59,675 nt of DNA from an uncultured Allomuricauda sp. (GCF_947258355.1 NZ_CAMYIC010000054.1:1-59675), one strand, 5' to 3'. Numbered from the stretch's first letter, positions 36,429-45,598 are shown. Numbers and translations are program-made. The notes: a model not told the origin generated them from the letters alone.

Positions 36429-37530
36429 TTATTCTTGTTCTTCTTTCTGCCCCATCATCATCAAATAGGCTTTTAAAAATGCGTCCAGATCTCCATCCAT
36501 GACGGCGTCTACATTCCCAGTTTCCTCACCAGTACGAACATCCTTGACCAATTTATAGGGATGCATCACATAATTACGGATTTGTGACCCCCATTCAATC
36601 TTCATTTTGGAAGATTCAATTTCGGCACGCGCCTCCTGTTTTTTCCGAAGTTCTATTTCGTATAATTGCGACTTCAACATTTTCATGGCCGTGGCCCTGT
36701 TGTCATGCTGTGAGCGAGAATCTGAACAGGATATTTGGATTCCGGTGGGTTTGTGTACCAATTGCACTTTGGTTTCCACTTTGTTCACATTCTGTCCACC
36801 AGCTCCACTGGATCGCGCTGTAGTGATTTCAATATCCGACGGATTCACCTCGATTTCGATACTATCGTCCACTAATGGATACACATAAACGGAAGCAAAG
36901 GATGTATGCCTTTTGGCATTACTGTCAAAAGGGGAGATGCGAACCAATCGGTGCACCCCATTTTCACCCTTTAACCACCCAAATGCATATTCCCCCTCGA
37001 TTTCCAAGGTTACCGTTTTTATACCTGCTACGTCACCTTCTTGATAGTTGAGTTCCTTTATCTTGTAACCGTTTTTCTCTGCCCACATCATGTACATGCG
37101 CATGAGCATGGACGCCCAATCGCAGCTTTCTGTACCGCCGGCACCTGCAGTTATCTGTAGAACAGCGGTAAGTTCATCACCTTCATCAGACAACATATTG
37201 CGGAACTCCAATTTTTCAATGGCTGTTTGGGCCTTTTCAAACTGTTTGGTGACTTCCTCTTCCGAAACCTCACCAGCTTGCTGAAACTCCATAAGCACTT
37301 CAAGGTCGCCGATCAATGTTTTGGCTTCCTCAAAATCTTCTACCCATTTCTTTTTGGATTTGATGGATTGCATTTGTTTTTGGGCTTCCTGTGGATTGTC
37401 CCAAAAACCAGGAGCAAGGGTTTTTTCTTCCTCGTTCTCTATTTCAATAAGTTTGGCATCAATGTCAAAGATACCTCCTTAACGCACCAAGGCGCTCAAT
37501 AAGATCTTTTTGCTGATCTGTAGTTACCAT
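36429..37530 (-). CDS. prfB: Peptide chain release factor 2, with programmed +1 frameshift
   Basis: RF2 releases peptides at UGA and UAA. The main frame carries the SPF anticodon tripeptide ([10 protein letters not shown]) and the GGQ hydrolysis motif ([12 protein letters not shown]). The beginning lies in another frame: ATG at 37530 opens 21 codons ending CTT TGA C, where the ribosome shifts +1 and continues into the long frame. An AGGAGG-like sequence sits just before the shift site, as in E. coli. The full product is about 366 residues, the normal RF2 length. The span is a multiple of three plus one base, as expected. Confidence 0.95.
37465..37480 (-). promoter_or_regulatory. prfB autoregulatory frameshift site
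   Basis: The minus strand reads AAGGAGG-TAT-CTT-TGA-C. The in-frame UGA (37467-37465) is read by RF2 itself; low RF2 favours the +1 slip on CTT. The internal Shine-Dalgarno-like element (37474-37480) is three bases from the CTT slippery codon. Confidence 0.93.
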
Positions 37531-37583
37531 GTAATGTATTTTGGGTAAAAATAAGTTTCTTTCTGCAGAATACCTTAGCTATT

Positions 37584-38441
37584 TTATTGTTGTTGGGCTG
37601 CTTTTACAGACACTGAATATTCCGTTTCGTTTTTGCCCAGGGTATATACCACCCCTTTTAGAGGGGCACAATCAGTGTAGTCCTTTCCGTGACAGACTTT
37701 TATGTGATTATGATTGGCCAAAACGTTATTCGTGGGGTCAAATCCTATCCAACCTACGTTGGGAACAAACGCTTCGGCCCAAGCGTGCATTTGTGAGTCG
37801 CCGAAAAAACCGTGTCCTTGATGTAAATAACCGGATACATATCTTGCTGGAACCCCATGGTGTTTGGCTATGGCACAGAACAAATGGGTAAAATCCTGGC
37901 AGACACCATGTCGGTTTTCGATGATTTCATCCAACGAAGTGTTGACATCGGTAACTCCGGTTTTAAAATACAAATGGTTATATGCCCAATGGTTGAGCTC
38001 CGTTAAGTTTTCAAAAATTGACTTTTTTTTATCAAATAAGTAAATGGACGTATGCTCCTCTAGTAATTGTGTGAATTTCGTCTTTCTGAGATATGGTTCG
38101 TGATCCACCCTGAAATCCAAGCTGTCCACTAGTTTTCGCTCTTCATCAATGTCCAAAGGCAAGTCAAAGTCGAACGGATTTATTTCTTTTTTGGTAAGCT
38201 TAAAATGTGCATTGAACTTTATATGGTCCAATTCTTTTTTGGAACGTACTTGTACGGTTTTAAAACCCAGTCCGTTTTCGGAAACGCTGTTTTTTTCGTC
38301 GAGGTCGTTTTCAAAATGCCAATAGGTGAGTTCTTGGGTATCGTTCTCTTCCGGAATGACCAAAAACTGCCAAAATGCCTCGTTAAGCCCCATTTCATAG
38401 GAGTTTCGAGTATCATAATCTATTTCATATTCATACAGCAT
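37584..38441 (-). CDS. Transglutaminase-like family protein
   Basis: A 285-residue protein. The N-terminal beta domain (YEYEIDYDTRNSYEMGL) is of the bacterial transglutaminase N type; the papain-like core has Cys in HGVCQDFTHLF, His in MHAWAEAF and Asp in GFDPTNN. This is the usual triad and is complete. I start it at 38441, where the N-terminal domain begins; a longer frame would overlap the upstream gene. It is the third gene of the ATP-grasp/alpha-E/transglutaminase set and probably acts as a peptidase or amide-bond-forming enzyme on the product of the ATP-grasp protein (inference). Confidence 0.88.
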   Translation of the reverse strand: MLYEYEIDYDTRNSYEMGLNEAFWQFLVIPEENDTQELTYWHFENDLDEKNSVSENGLGFKTVQVRSKKELDHIKFNAHFKLTKKEINPFDFDLPLDIDEERKLVDSLDFRVDHEPYLRKTKFTQLLEEHTSIYLFDKKKSIFENLTELNHWAYNHLYFKTGVTDVNTSLDEIIENRHGVCQDFTHLFCAIAKHHGVPARYVSGYLHQGHGFFGDSQMHAWAEAFVPNVGWIGFDPTNNVLANHNHIKVCHGKDYTDCAPLKGVVYTLGKNETEYSVSVKAAQQQ

Positions 38442-38481
38442 TCGAGTGAATTTCAATCTGGCCAAGTTACTCAAAAAAGCA

Positions 38482-39429
38482 TCAGTAGTTGAAGAATTCT
38501 TTCTCCATACTCTCACTAATTTTGAACATTTTATTAAGGATCATATTCAAGTTACCTTGGATATCCTCCAATATTTCTTCTATCTGTTTAAATTGAAATT
38601 CAGCCTTTACTTTTCCAACCAAAAAGGCCGTGGAACTTTGGGAATATTCCACCTTTTTATCGATTTCCAAAATATGTTTGTGTACCTGATTGATGCAGTT
38701 CATGAAAGAACGTGGACATTTACCGTTCAACAGCAAAAACTCGAGGGTAGAGGTGCCATTTGGCGTTTTCTTATAAAGCCTTCGCATCATATCATAGGAT
38801 TCTGCACATTTTAACAAGGTGGTCCACTCGTAGCTATTCCCAATTGGGTCCGTGTAACCTCCTTTTGCAGATAGGGCATCGTTGTATTTGGTATTGATGA
38901 TTCTCGTGATCTGAATGGCCCTTTCGATATTAACGCCCATCATAATAATGGCATAGACTTCATCATGCAATAGTGTGCCTCTTATTTTACCCCGTAACAC
39001 CGCGGTAATTTCGGTTATGTTGACAGTAAAGTCATAAAGGTTTGTTTTTTTATAGGTCTCCGTAGGGTAGTTCATCACAAAATGATAGAACTTGTTCAAA
39101 CTTTCGTACAGCTCGGTGGATATCAAATCGCGGGAGCTGTTCGCGTTTTCCCGGGCCACTTTTATGCTACTGATAATGGAATAGGGTTTTTCCGGATTCA
39201 GTCCCAAATCATAAAGTACTTCTTCCTCGTTGAGTTCTTTGTTGACATCGGAAACAGGGTCTCCTACCATGAACAACATGGATTGCAAAACAAAATTCCG
39301 CGATTGTGAAAGTTGATTGGGCGCATCCAACGATGCAAAATAATTTACGTTCATAAAACGGGCAATGTGTTCTGCACGTTCTATATATCTACCCATCCAA
39401 AATAGGTTGTTGGCAACTCTTGCAAGCAT
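38482..39429 (-). CDS. Alpha-E domain-containing protein (DUF403)
   Basis: A 315-residue all-helical protein with the family opening MLARVANNLFWMGRYIERAEH and the conserved Glu-Arg pairs (YIERAE, NIERAIQITR). The molecular function is not established. It is nearly always encoded with a circularly permuted ATP-grasp protein, as here, four bases downstream of it. Confidence 0.9.
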   Translation of the reverse strand: MLARVANNLFWMGRYIERAEHIARFMNVNYFASLDAPNQLSQSRNFVLQSMLFMVGDPVSDVNKELNEEEVLYDLGLNPEKPYSIISSIKVARENANSSRDLISTELYESLNKFYHFVMNYPTETYKKTNLYDFTVNITEITAVLRGKIRGTLLHDEVYAIIMMGVNIERAIQITRIINTKYNDALSAKGGYTDPIGNSYEWTTLLKCAESYDMMRRLYKKTPNGTSTLEFLLLNGKCPRSFMNCINQVHKHILEIDKKVEYSQSSTAFLVGKVKAEFQFKQIEEILEDIQGNLNMILNKMFKISESMEKEFFNY

Positions 39430-39433
39430 ATAG

Positions 39434-40900
39434 TTATGGTTTTAGAACCCACGTATCTTTGGAACCGCCACCTTGGGAGGAGTTCACGATTAAATTTCCT
39501 TCTTTTAGGGCTACGCGGGTAAGCCCTCCTTTTAATACAAATTGTTCGTCTTTGCCCAGCACTGTGAATGTTCTTAGATCCACATGACGTTGTTCAAAGG
39601 ATTCTTTCTGATCTATATAAGTTGGGTGAACAGAAAGCGACATAATCGGTTGGGCCACATATTTACGTGGATTGGCCTTGACTTCGGACTTCACCCGTTC
39701 AATTTCATCCTTGGTCAATCTGTTTCCAATGGAAATACCATAACCTCCTGCCTCATCAACTGGCTTTATGACCAAATCCTTAATGTTGTCCAAAACATAT
39801 TGCAATTCCTGTGGACGACTACAATGGTAGGTATGAACGTTTTTAAGAATGGGTTCCTCGTCCAAATAGTACTTGATTATTTCCGGCATATAGGTGTAGA
39901 TGGCCTTGTCGTCGGCAACCCCGGTTCCAGGAGCGTTGGCAAGGGTAACATTGCCCTTGCGATAGGCCGCAAAAATTCCAGGAACCCCCAAAGCTGAGTC
40001 GGGACTAAATTCCATGGGGTCTAGAAAAAGGTCGTCAATTCTTCGGTATACTACATCCACACGAACCGGACCCTGTGTGGTTTTCATATACACAAAATCG
40101 TTTTCCACAAAAAGATCTCGCCCTTCTACCAGTTCTACCCCCATGGCTTTGGCCAAATAGGAGTGCTCGTAATAGGCGGAGTTGAACATGCCAGGGGTAA
40201 TCACAACAGTTACGGGCATATCGACTCCATGTGGCTTTGCGGTTTCCAACAAATGCAAAAGGTTTTCTGCATAATTGGTCACAGAGTGTGTTTGGTAATG
40301 GTTAAAAACTCCGAACAATGCTCTTTTTAAAGCTGTTCTGTTACAAATAACATAGCTCACGCCCGATGGGCACCGGATGTTATCTTCGAGTACGTAATAA
40401 TTGCCATCCGAATGTTTTATTATATCTGTTCCCGAAATGTGATTATAGATTTTGTTCGGGGGATCAACATTCATCATTTGATGCAAATAATTCGGCGAGG
40501 AACTCAGTAGCTCAATAGGAACCACTTTATCCTTAATGATTTTCTTGTCGTGATAAACATCCCATAAAAAATGATTGAGTGCTATATTCCGTTGAATCGC
40601 TCCTTTTTCTATGGTTTCCCATTCTTCGGTGGAAATTATTCTAGGAAAAAGATCAAATGGGAAGATTTTCTCTTGGCTCTGTTTATCCCCATAAACTTGA
40701 AAAGTAATTCCTTGATTAAAAAAGGATGATTTTGCCTTGTTGTTGAGTTCCACGTAATCATCAATGGTCCTTGTTCCATAAAGATCCAATAGCTTTTTAT
40801 ATACGGACTTGACTTCTCCTTTTTTGTCAAATACTTCATCGAACAAACCATCTTTTTTAACGTAGCTGGAAAAAATTGATTTTTCTTCGGCTGTGCCCAT
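39434..40900 (-). CDS. Circularly permuted type 2 ATP-grasp protein
   Basis: A 488-residue ATP-grasp enzyme (DUF404/DUF407 region). Visible elements are YVLEDNIRCPSGVSYVICNR, the glycine loop VIKPVDEAGGYGISIGN, and the C-terminal RTFTVLGKDEQFVLKGGLTRVA, ending GGGSKDTWVLKP. ATP-grasp enzymes join a carboxylate to an amine via an acyl phosphate. With alpha-E and a transglutaminase fold, it forms a predicted peptide-ligase module whose product is unknown. Confidence 0.9.
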   Translation of the reverse strand: MGTAEEKSIFSSYVKKDGLFDEVFDKKGEVKSVYKKLLDLYGTRTIDDYVELNNKAKSSFFNQGITFQVYGDKQSQEKIFPFDLFPRIISTEEWETIEKGAIQRNIALNHFLWDVYHDKKIIKDKVVPIELLSSSPNYLHQMMNVDPPNKIYNHISGTDIIKHSDGNYYVLEDNIRCPSGVSYVICNRTALKRALFGVFNHYQTHSVTNYAENLLHLLETAKPHGVDMPVTVVITPGMFNSAYYEHSYLAKAMGVELVEGRDLFVENDFVYMKTTQGPVRVDVVYRRIDDLFLDPMEFSPDSALGVPGIFAAYRKGNVTLANAPGTGVADDKAIYTYMPEIIKYYLDEEPILKNVHTYHCSRPQELQYVLDNIKDLVIKPVDEAGGYGISIGNRLTKDEIERVKSEVKANPRKYVAQPIMSLSVHPTYIDQKESFEQRHVDLRTFTVLGKDEQFVLKGGLTRVALKEGNLIVNSSQGGGSKDTWVLKP

Positions 40901-41095
40901 TTTGTTTTTCTTTTAAGATATGTATTTTCTCTTGCTTTAATGGTTAACAATATTTAAAAATCAACAGGTTAAAATCCTAAAACCATAAAAATCAGTATTG
41001 AATTTTAGGAATTCATGTTTTGGTCAAGTGACTTCTTTTTAGGGGACTTATTTAAAATGATTTCCATATTTTTAAGGCAATATTTCAACCAGATT

Positions 41096-43498
41096 ATGAA
41101 GAACACGACTACACTCATCGCATTATTTTCTTTTGTGTGCTCCTTCTTGGGTGCCCAAACTTTTGAAAAGGCCAAGGATTTTCAAAAATTCAATGGCTTT
41201 TTTAATTTTTATTATGATGACTCCAATGATAAAATCTACCTCGAGGTAGATGACCTGGAAAAGGACTTTTTATATGTGTATGCGCTGAGCAGTGGCATAG
41301 GTAGCAACGATATAGGACTGGATCGTGGCCAATTGGGAAATGAACAGGTGGTATTTTTTCGCAAGGCGGGAAAGAAACTCCTTTTGGTTCAACCAAACTT
41401 GGAATTTAGGGCGATCACCAACAACGACTTGGAGCGAAAATCTGTGGAACAGGCTTTTGCCAAATCCATTTTGCACGGTTTTGAAATCGTGGAAGAGTCC
41501 AAAGGTAGTTACCTTATAGATTTCACAGACTTTTTAATGCGCGATGCCCATGGTGTTTCCAACCGATTAAAACGAGCGAAACAAGGCTCTTACAGTTTGG
41601 ATAAATCCAAGAGTGCATGGGCTTTTGACCGTACCAAGGCCTTCCCGAAAAATGTTGAATTTGATGTTACCCTTACTTTTAAGGGCGATCCACAGGGTGG
41701 TTGGATTCGTTCGGTAACCCCAACACCGAGTTTGGTGACGGTGGCACAACACCATTCATTAATTGAATTGCCGGATGATAACTTCGAGAAACGACTTTTT
41801 GACCCTCGCAGTGGAGGATACCCTTTTTCTTATTACGATTATGCTACACCAGTGCAGGAATCTTTGGTGAAGCGATTTATTAGAAGACACCGATTAAAAA
41901 AGAAAGATCCAAATGCTGAAGTAAGTGAAGCCGTTGAACCAATAATATATTATTTGGATAATGGAACACCGGAACCAGTGCGTTCAGCCTTGTTGGAAGG
42001 TGGAAAATGGTGGAACCAAGCTTTTGAAGCAGCAGGTTACAAGGATGCATTTCAGATGAAAATACTTCCGGATGATGCGGACCCATTGGATATACGTTAC
42101 AATGTAGTGCAATGGGTGCACCGTTCTACAAGAGGATGGAGTTACGGAGCAAGTGTGGTGGATCCACGAACTGGTGAAATTTTAAAAGGTCATGTCAGTT
42201 TGGGGAGTTTACGCATCCGTCAAGATTTTATGATCGCACAAGCTTTAATGAACAAGCCATTCGAGGAAAGGGACGATAACTATCAGCCTATGTTGGAATT
42301 GGCCTTGGCGCGAATCCGTCAGCTTTCCGCACACGAAATAGGGCATACGCTTGGATTTGCCCATAATTTTGCGGCAAGTACCAATAACAGAGCCTCTGTA
42401 ATGGATTACCCACACCCACAATTTGAGTTGGAAGGTGGTGAAATCAGTTTTGACAATGCCTATGATAGAGGAATTGGCGAATGGGATAAAGTAACCGTGG
42501 CCTATGCCTATTCCGATTTTCCAAGCGGTACCAATGAAGAAGATGCATTGAATGCTATTTTAAAGAAAGCACAGGATGATGGGTTAAGATATATTTCCGA
42601 TCAGGATGCTCGACCAAAAGGTGGAGCCCATGTTTTGGCCCATTTATGGGACAACGGGCAAAGTGCTAGTCAAGAATTGGACGATATGTTGGAAATTAGG
42701 GAAAAAGCCATTGAAAACTTCTCCATAGATAATATTAAGACTGGGGAGGCTTATTCTGTTTTGGAAGATGTCTTTGTCCCAATCTATTTCTTCCACAGAT
42801 ACCAGACCGAAGCCGTTTCCAAAATTATTGGCGGTTTGGATTATAATTATGCAGTTAAAGATGGGGGGCAAATTCCAGTGGCACCTGTAGATGAAGCTGT
42901 ACAAGAAGCAGCGATGGAATCCATATTAAAAACTTTGGACGCCGAGGTCATAGCCATTCCAAAGAATAAGCTAGAACTTTTCCCGCCACGGGCAATGGGT
43001 TTTGGACGTTCCAGGGAATCCTTTAAAGGAAAAACAGGGGTGAGTTTTGATGCCCTTTCGGTGGCAGAAACAGCTGCAGATATGACCTTGGAACTTTTGC
43101 TTCATCCAGAGCGTGCTTCAAGATTGATACAGCAAAAAAGCTTGGATAAAAACCAAATGGGATTAAAAGAAGTGCTGGATGAGACCATCAAAGGTACTTT
43201 TGACCTTTCCCACAGAGATGATTATGAAGCAGAAGTACAGAATACCATCAATTTTAGGGTATTGTACCACATTATGAATTTGGCAGCCCACAATGATGTG
43301 CATCCACAGGTAAATGCTGTTGCCAATGAAGCATTGAACAATCTCAAAGCACAGCTCTTAAGCAATGGGAAAAATGCCATTGCTGCTGAAATGGTGAAGA
43401 GAATCGATGCGTTTATGAAGGAACCTTCTGAATTTAAATTGATACCTGTTGAAAAAATCCCTGACGGCTCTCCCATTGGAATGGATTGCATGGACTAA
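41096..43498 (+). CDS. Zinc-dependent metalloprotease, DUF5117/DUF4953 type, exported
   Basis: An 800-residue protein. The signal peptide (KNTTTLIALFSFVCSFLGAQ) fixes the start at 41096. A DUF5117-like N-terminal domain comes first; the metzincin zinc motif HEIGHTLGFAH is at residues 413-423, and MDYPHP follows as the Met-turn. The C-terminal domain is DUF4953-like. It should degrade proteins in the periplasm or outside the cell. It ends eight bases before the threonine aldolase start. Confidence 0.9.
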   Translation: MKNTTTLIALFSFVCSFLGAQTFEKAKDFQKFNGFFNFYYDDSNDKIYLEVDDLEKDFLYVYALSSGIGSNDIGLDRGQLGNEQVVFFRKAGKKLLLVQPNLEFRAITNNDLERKSVEQAFAKSILHGFEIVEESKGSYLIDFTDFLMRDAHGVSNRLKRAKQGSYSLDKSKSAWAFDRTKAFPKNVEFDVTLTFKGDPQGGWIRSVTPTPSLVTVAQHHSLIELPDDNFEKRLFDPRSGGYPFSYYDYATPVQESLVKRFIRRHRLKKKDPNAEVSEAVEPIIYYLDNGTPEPVRSALLEGGKWWNQAFEAAGYKDAFQMKILPDDADPLDIRYNVVQWVHRSTRGWSYGASVVDPRTGEILKGHVSLGSLRIRQDFMIAQALMNKPFEERDDNYQPMLELALARIRQLSAHEIGHTLGFAHNFAASTNNRASVMDYPHPQFELEGGEISFDNAYDRGIGEWDKVTVAYAYSDFPSGTNEEDALNAILKKAQDDGLRYISDQDARPKGGAHVLAHLWDNGQSASQELDDMLEIREKAIENFSIDNIKTGEAYSVLEDVFVPIYFFHRYQTEAVSKIIGGLDYNYAVKDGGQIPVAPVDEAVQEAAMESILKTLDAEVIAIPKNKLELFPPRAMGFGRSRESFKGKTGVSFDALSVAETAADMTLELLLHPERASRLIQQKSLDKNQMGLKEVLDETIKGTFDLSHRDDYEAEVQNTINFRVLYHIMNLAAHNDVHPQVNAVANEALNNLKAQLLSNGKNAIAAEMVKRIDAFMKEPSEFKLIPVEKIPDGSPIGMDCMD

Positions 43499-43506
43499 AA
43501 TATTTT

Positions 43507-44532
43507 ATGGAGATAAACTTGATAAGTGACACTGTCACTAGACCTTCAGCCGGAATGTTGGAGGCTATGATGAATGCGAAAGTAGGTGACGATGTATTTA
43601 AAAATGACCCTACGGTAAATGAATTGGAGGCCAAAGTGGCCGAATATTTTGGTATGGAAGCCGCCCTGTTTTTTCCCAGTGGTACCATGACGAACCAAAC
43701 GGCGATAAAAATACACACCCAGCCAGGAGACCAGTTGATTTGCGATAAATATGCCCATGTGTACAATTACGAAGGGGGAGGGGTTAGCTTCAATAGTGGA
43801 GTATCCTGTAAACTAGTTGATGGTGACCGTGGTATGATGACCGCTGAACAGGTAGAAGCATCCATTAACCCACCCGATTTTTACCATAGTCCTTTGACGA
43901 CTTTGGTGTGCATAGAAAACACTACGAACAAAGGAGGTGGTGCTTGTTGGGATTTTGAGGAATTGAAGAAGATTCGAAAAGTCTGTGATGAGCATAATTT
44001 AAAGTATCATTTGGATGGTGCCCGACTTTGGAATGCCTTGGTGAAAAAAGGCGAGAATCCAAAAGCATACGGAAAGTTATTCGATACCATTAGTGTATGT
44101 TTGAGTAAAGGCATGGGCTGTCCGGTAGGATCTGTTTTGGTCGGAAGCAAAACACATATTGACAAGGCCTTGCGCATCCGTAAGGTTTTTGGTGGAGGAA
44201 TGCGTCAATCAGGATATCTGGCCGCTGCGGGCATTTATGCTTTGAACAACAATATTAACCGACTGGCCGAAGACCATAAAAAAGCTGCGGAAATAGGAGG
44301 GGTGCTTGAATCGTTGGATTTCATCAAAAAAGTGGAACCTATCGAAACAAATATCATCATATTTGAAATAAATGAGGATAAAATGTCTTCCGAAGCATTT
44401 CTGGATCAATTGAACAAACATCAAGTGTCCATAATCGGAATGGGACAGGGAAAACTTCGAATTGTCACCCATTTGGACTACACCGATGCCATGCACCAGC
44501 ATTTCATAAAAGTTTTGAAAAGTATAGGGTGA
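43507..44532 (+). CDS. Low-specificity L-threonine aldolase
   Basis: A 341-residue PLP enzyme that cleaves L-threonine or allo-threonine to glycine and acetaldehyde. The N-terminal motif is ISDTVTRPS, the PLP lysine is Lys201 in CLSKGMGCPVGS, and the PLP-ring Asp is in YHLDGARLWNA. The start at 43507 is preferred over an ATG overlapping the upstream gene because the enzyme fold begins with INLISDT. It is the last gene before the repeat-rich segment. Confidence 0.93.
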   Translation: MEINLISDTVTRPSAGMLEAMMNAKVGDDVFKNDPTVNELEAKVAEYFGMEAALFFPSGTMTNQTAIKIHTQPGDQLICDKYAHVYNYEGGGVSFNSGVSCKLVDGDRGMMTAEQVEASINPPDFYHSPLTTLVCIENTTNKGGGACWDFEELKKIRKVCDEHNLKYHLDGARLWNALVKKGENPKAYGKLFDTISVCLSKGMGCPVGSVLVGSKTHIDKALRIRKVFGGGMRQSGYLAAAGIYALNNNINRLAEDHKKAAEIGGVLESLDFIKKVEPIETNIIIFEINEDKMSSEAFLDQLNKHQVSIIGMGQGKLRIVTHLDYTDAMHQHFIKVLKSIG

Positions 44533-44541
44533 TAGCATATA

Positions 44542-44637
44542 GTTCTGGATACGCTCGCTTTGCACTCGAACTGACAAAATATAGCTGGAATGTCACTTCG
44601 AGTAGTTTTGGCAGGGCCAAAATTGTATCGAGAAGTG
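44542..44637. repeat. REP-like inverted doublet 1
   Basis: A plus-oriented unit (44542-44576, ending CACTCGAACTGACA) and an inverted unit (44592-44637, GTCACTTCGAGT to GTATCGAGAAGTG) are separated by 15 bases. The inverted unit has its own internal hairpin (GTTTTGGC with GCCAAAAT). The spacer AAATATAGCTGGAAT is nearly the same as in doublet 3. Confidence 0.8.
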
Positions 44638-44673
44638 TGTTATAGTATATATTGCCATAATTATAGTCTAAGA

Positions 44674-44770
44674 GTTCTCGATACGTTTCCTTTGGAAACA
44701 CTCGAACTGACATGATTTATTTGAACTGCCAATTTGAGTAACTTTGATGAAACCCAAATTGCGACAATAA
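44674..44770. repeat. REP-like inverted doublet 2 (second half degenerate)
   Basis: The plus-oriented unit GTTCTCGATACG...ACTCGAACTGACA (44674-44712) encloses the perfect hairpin GTTTCC-TTT-GGAAAC. After 15 bases comes a diverged inverted unit (from 44728, GCCAATTTGAGTAACTTTG) that aligns to the inverted unit of doublet 1 and keeps CAATTTG/CAAATTG arms (44730-44736, 44755-44761). The nuclease gene starts about 20 bases further on. Confidence 0.7.
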
Positions 44771-44791
44771 ATCAATCAATGAGCAATTCCT

Positions 44792-45088
44792 ATGAGAACC
44801 TACTTTGTTTATATCTTAAAATGCTCGGATAATACTTATTACACTGGAATAACTTCCAATTTAATAGAAAGATTTGAATCGCATCAAAATGGTAAACATA
44901 GAAATAGTTATACGTATTCACGAAGACCTTTACAGTTAGTATATCATTGTGAATTTACAGACCCAAACAAAGCTATTTTGACCGAGAAGCAGATAAAAAA
45001 ATGGTCCAAAAATAAAAAGCAAGCTTTGATAGCAGGCGAATTTGACAAACTTCCCAACTTATCTAAGAAAAATTTTGAAGGCAATTAG
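44792..45088 (+). CDS. GIY-YIG nuclease family protein
   Basis: A 98-residue single-domain GIY-YIG protein of the YhbQ/UPF0213 type. The two strand motifs are VYILKC (residues 6-11) and YYTGIT (16-21); the catalytic Arg27 and the His31 are in IERFESH, and the metal-binding Glu65 is in LTEKQIKKW. All key residues are intact, so it should be an active endonuclease. It is bracketed by REP-like doublets: one ends about 20 bases before the ATG and another begins at the last base of the stop codon. It is more AT-rich than its neighbours. Association of such genes with flavobacterial palindromic repeats suggests a mobile or repeat-maintaining role (inference). Confidence 0.88.
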   Translation: MRTYFVYILKCSDNTYYTGITSNLIERFESHQNGKHRNSYTYSRRPLQLVYHCEFTDPNKAILTEKQIKKWSKNKKQALIAGEFDKLPNLSKKNFEGN

Positions 45089-45190
45089 TTCTCGATACGC
45101 TTCGCACTCGAACTGACAAAATATAACTGAAACGTCACTTCGAGCGCAGTCGAGAAGTCTAAAAAGGTCTCGACTGCGCTCGACCTGACA
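45088..45190. repeat. REP-like doublet 3 plus an extra unit
   Basis: A plus unit (45088-45118), a 15-base spacer, an inverted unit (45134-45159) and a further plus unit (45167-45190). The last two form a perfect 16-bp inverted repeat (arms 45140-45155 and 45168-45183, core TCGAGCGCAGTCGAGA) with a 12-base loop containing AAAAA. It lies between convergent genes and may also terminate both transcripts. Confidence 0.85.
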
Positions 45191-45192
45191 TA

Positions 45193-45519
45193 CTACTTCA
45201 TAAAAGCATCCATGCCAGGAATATTCGGCATACCTTCTTTGGCCACGGCCGCCAATTCAGCCTCGTTTACCTTGGTGGCTTTTTCAATGGCTTTATTTAG
45301 CGTGAGTACCAAATAATCTTCCAATTGCTCCTTGTCTTCCAGCAGGGAATCATCAATAGCAATGGATTTTATCTCACGATTGGCCGTTAAGGTGACTTTG
45401 AGGAGTCCATCCGAGGACGCTTCATCAATCATTACGGTATTCAGTCGTTCCTTGGTGGCTTCAACTTTCTTTTGGGTTTCTTTTATTTTACCCATCATTC
45501 CCATTAAATCTCCAAACAT
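45193..45519 (-). CDS. YbaB/EbfC family nucleoid-associated protein
   Basis: A 108-residue DNA-binding protein. The family start [20 protein letters not shown] is at 45519, and the central strand reads [16 protein letters not shown]. The frame stays open for 63 more codons upstream, but these are unlike the family and overlap the oligopeptidase gene, so I reject them. Homologues bind DNA as dimers and are often beside dnaX/recR, which is not the case here. Confidence 0.87.
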   Translation of the reverse strand: MFGDLMGMMGKIKETQKKVEATKERLNTVMIDEASSDGLLKVTLTANREIKSIAIDDSLLEDKEQLEDYLVLTLNKAIEKATKVNEAELAAVAKEGMPNIPGMDAFMK

Positions 45520-45578
45520 ATCTTCAAATTTTGGGCTTGTCGGACCAGGGTCGAAACAAGCAATGCAATAATATTTAC

Positions 45579-45598
45579 CAAATGTAAGGTCAAAAGTA
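45579..45598 (-). promoter_or_regulatory. Two overlapping candidate -7 boxes for the ybaB-like gene
   Basis: On the minus strand TACATTTG (45586-45579) and TACTTTTG (45598-45591) both match TAnnTTTG. They would give leaders of about 55-70 bases and lie in the short gap to the divergent oligopeptidase gene. Confidence 0.4.

Noticed and set aside
36429..37530. prfB as a frameshifted pseudogene
   Set aside because: The break is the classical CTT TGA C programmed site with an upstream Shine-Dalgarno-like element; the rest of the gene is intact.
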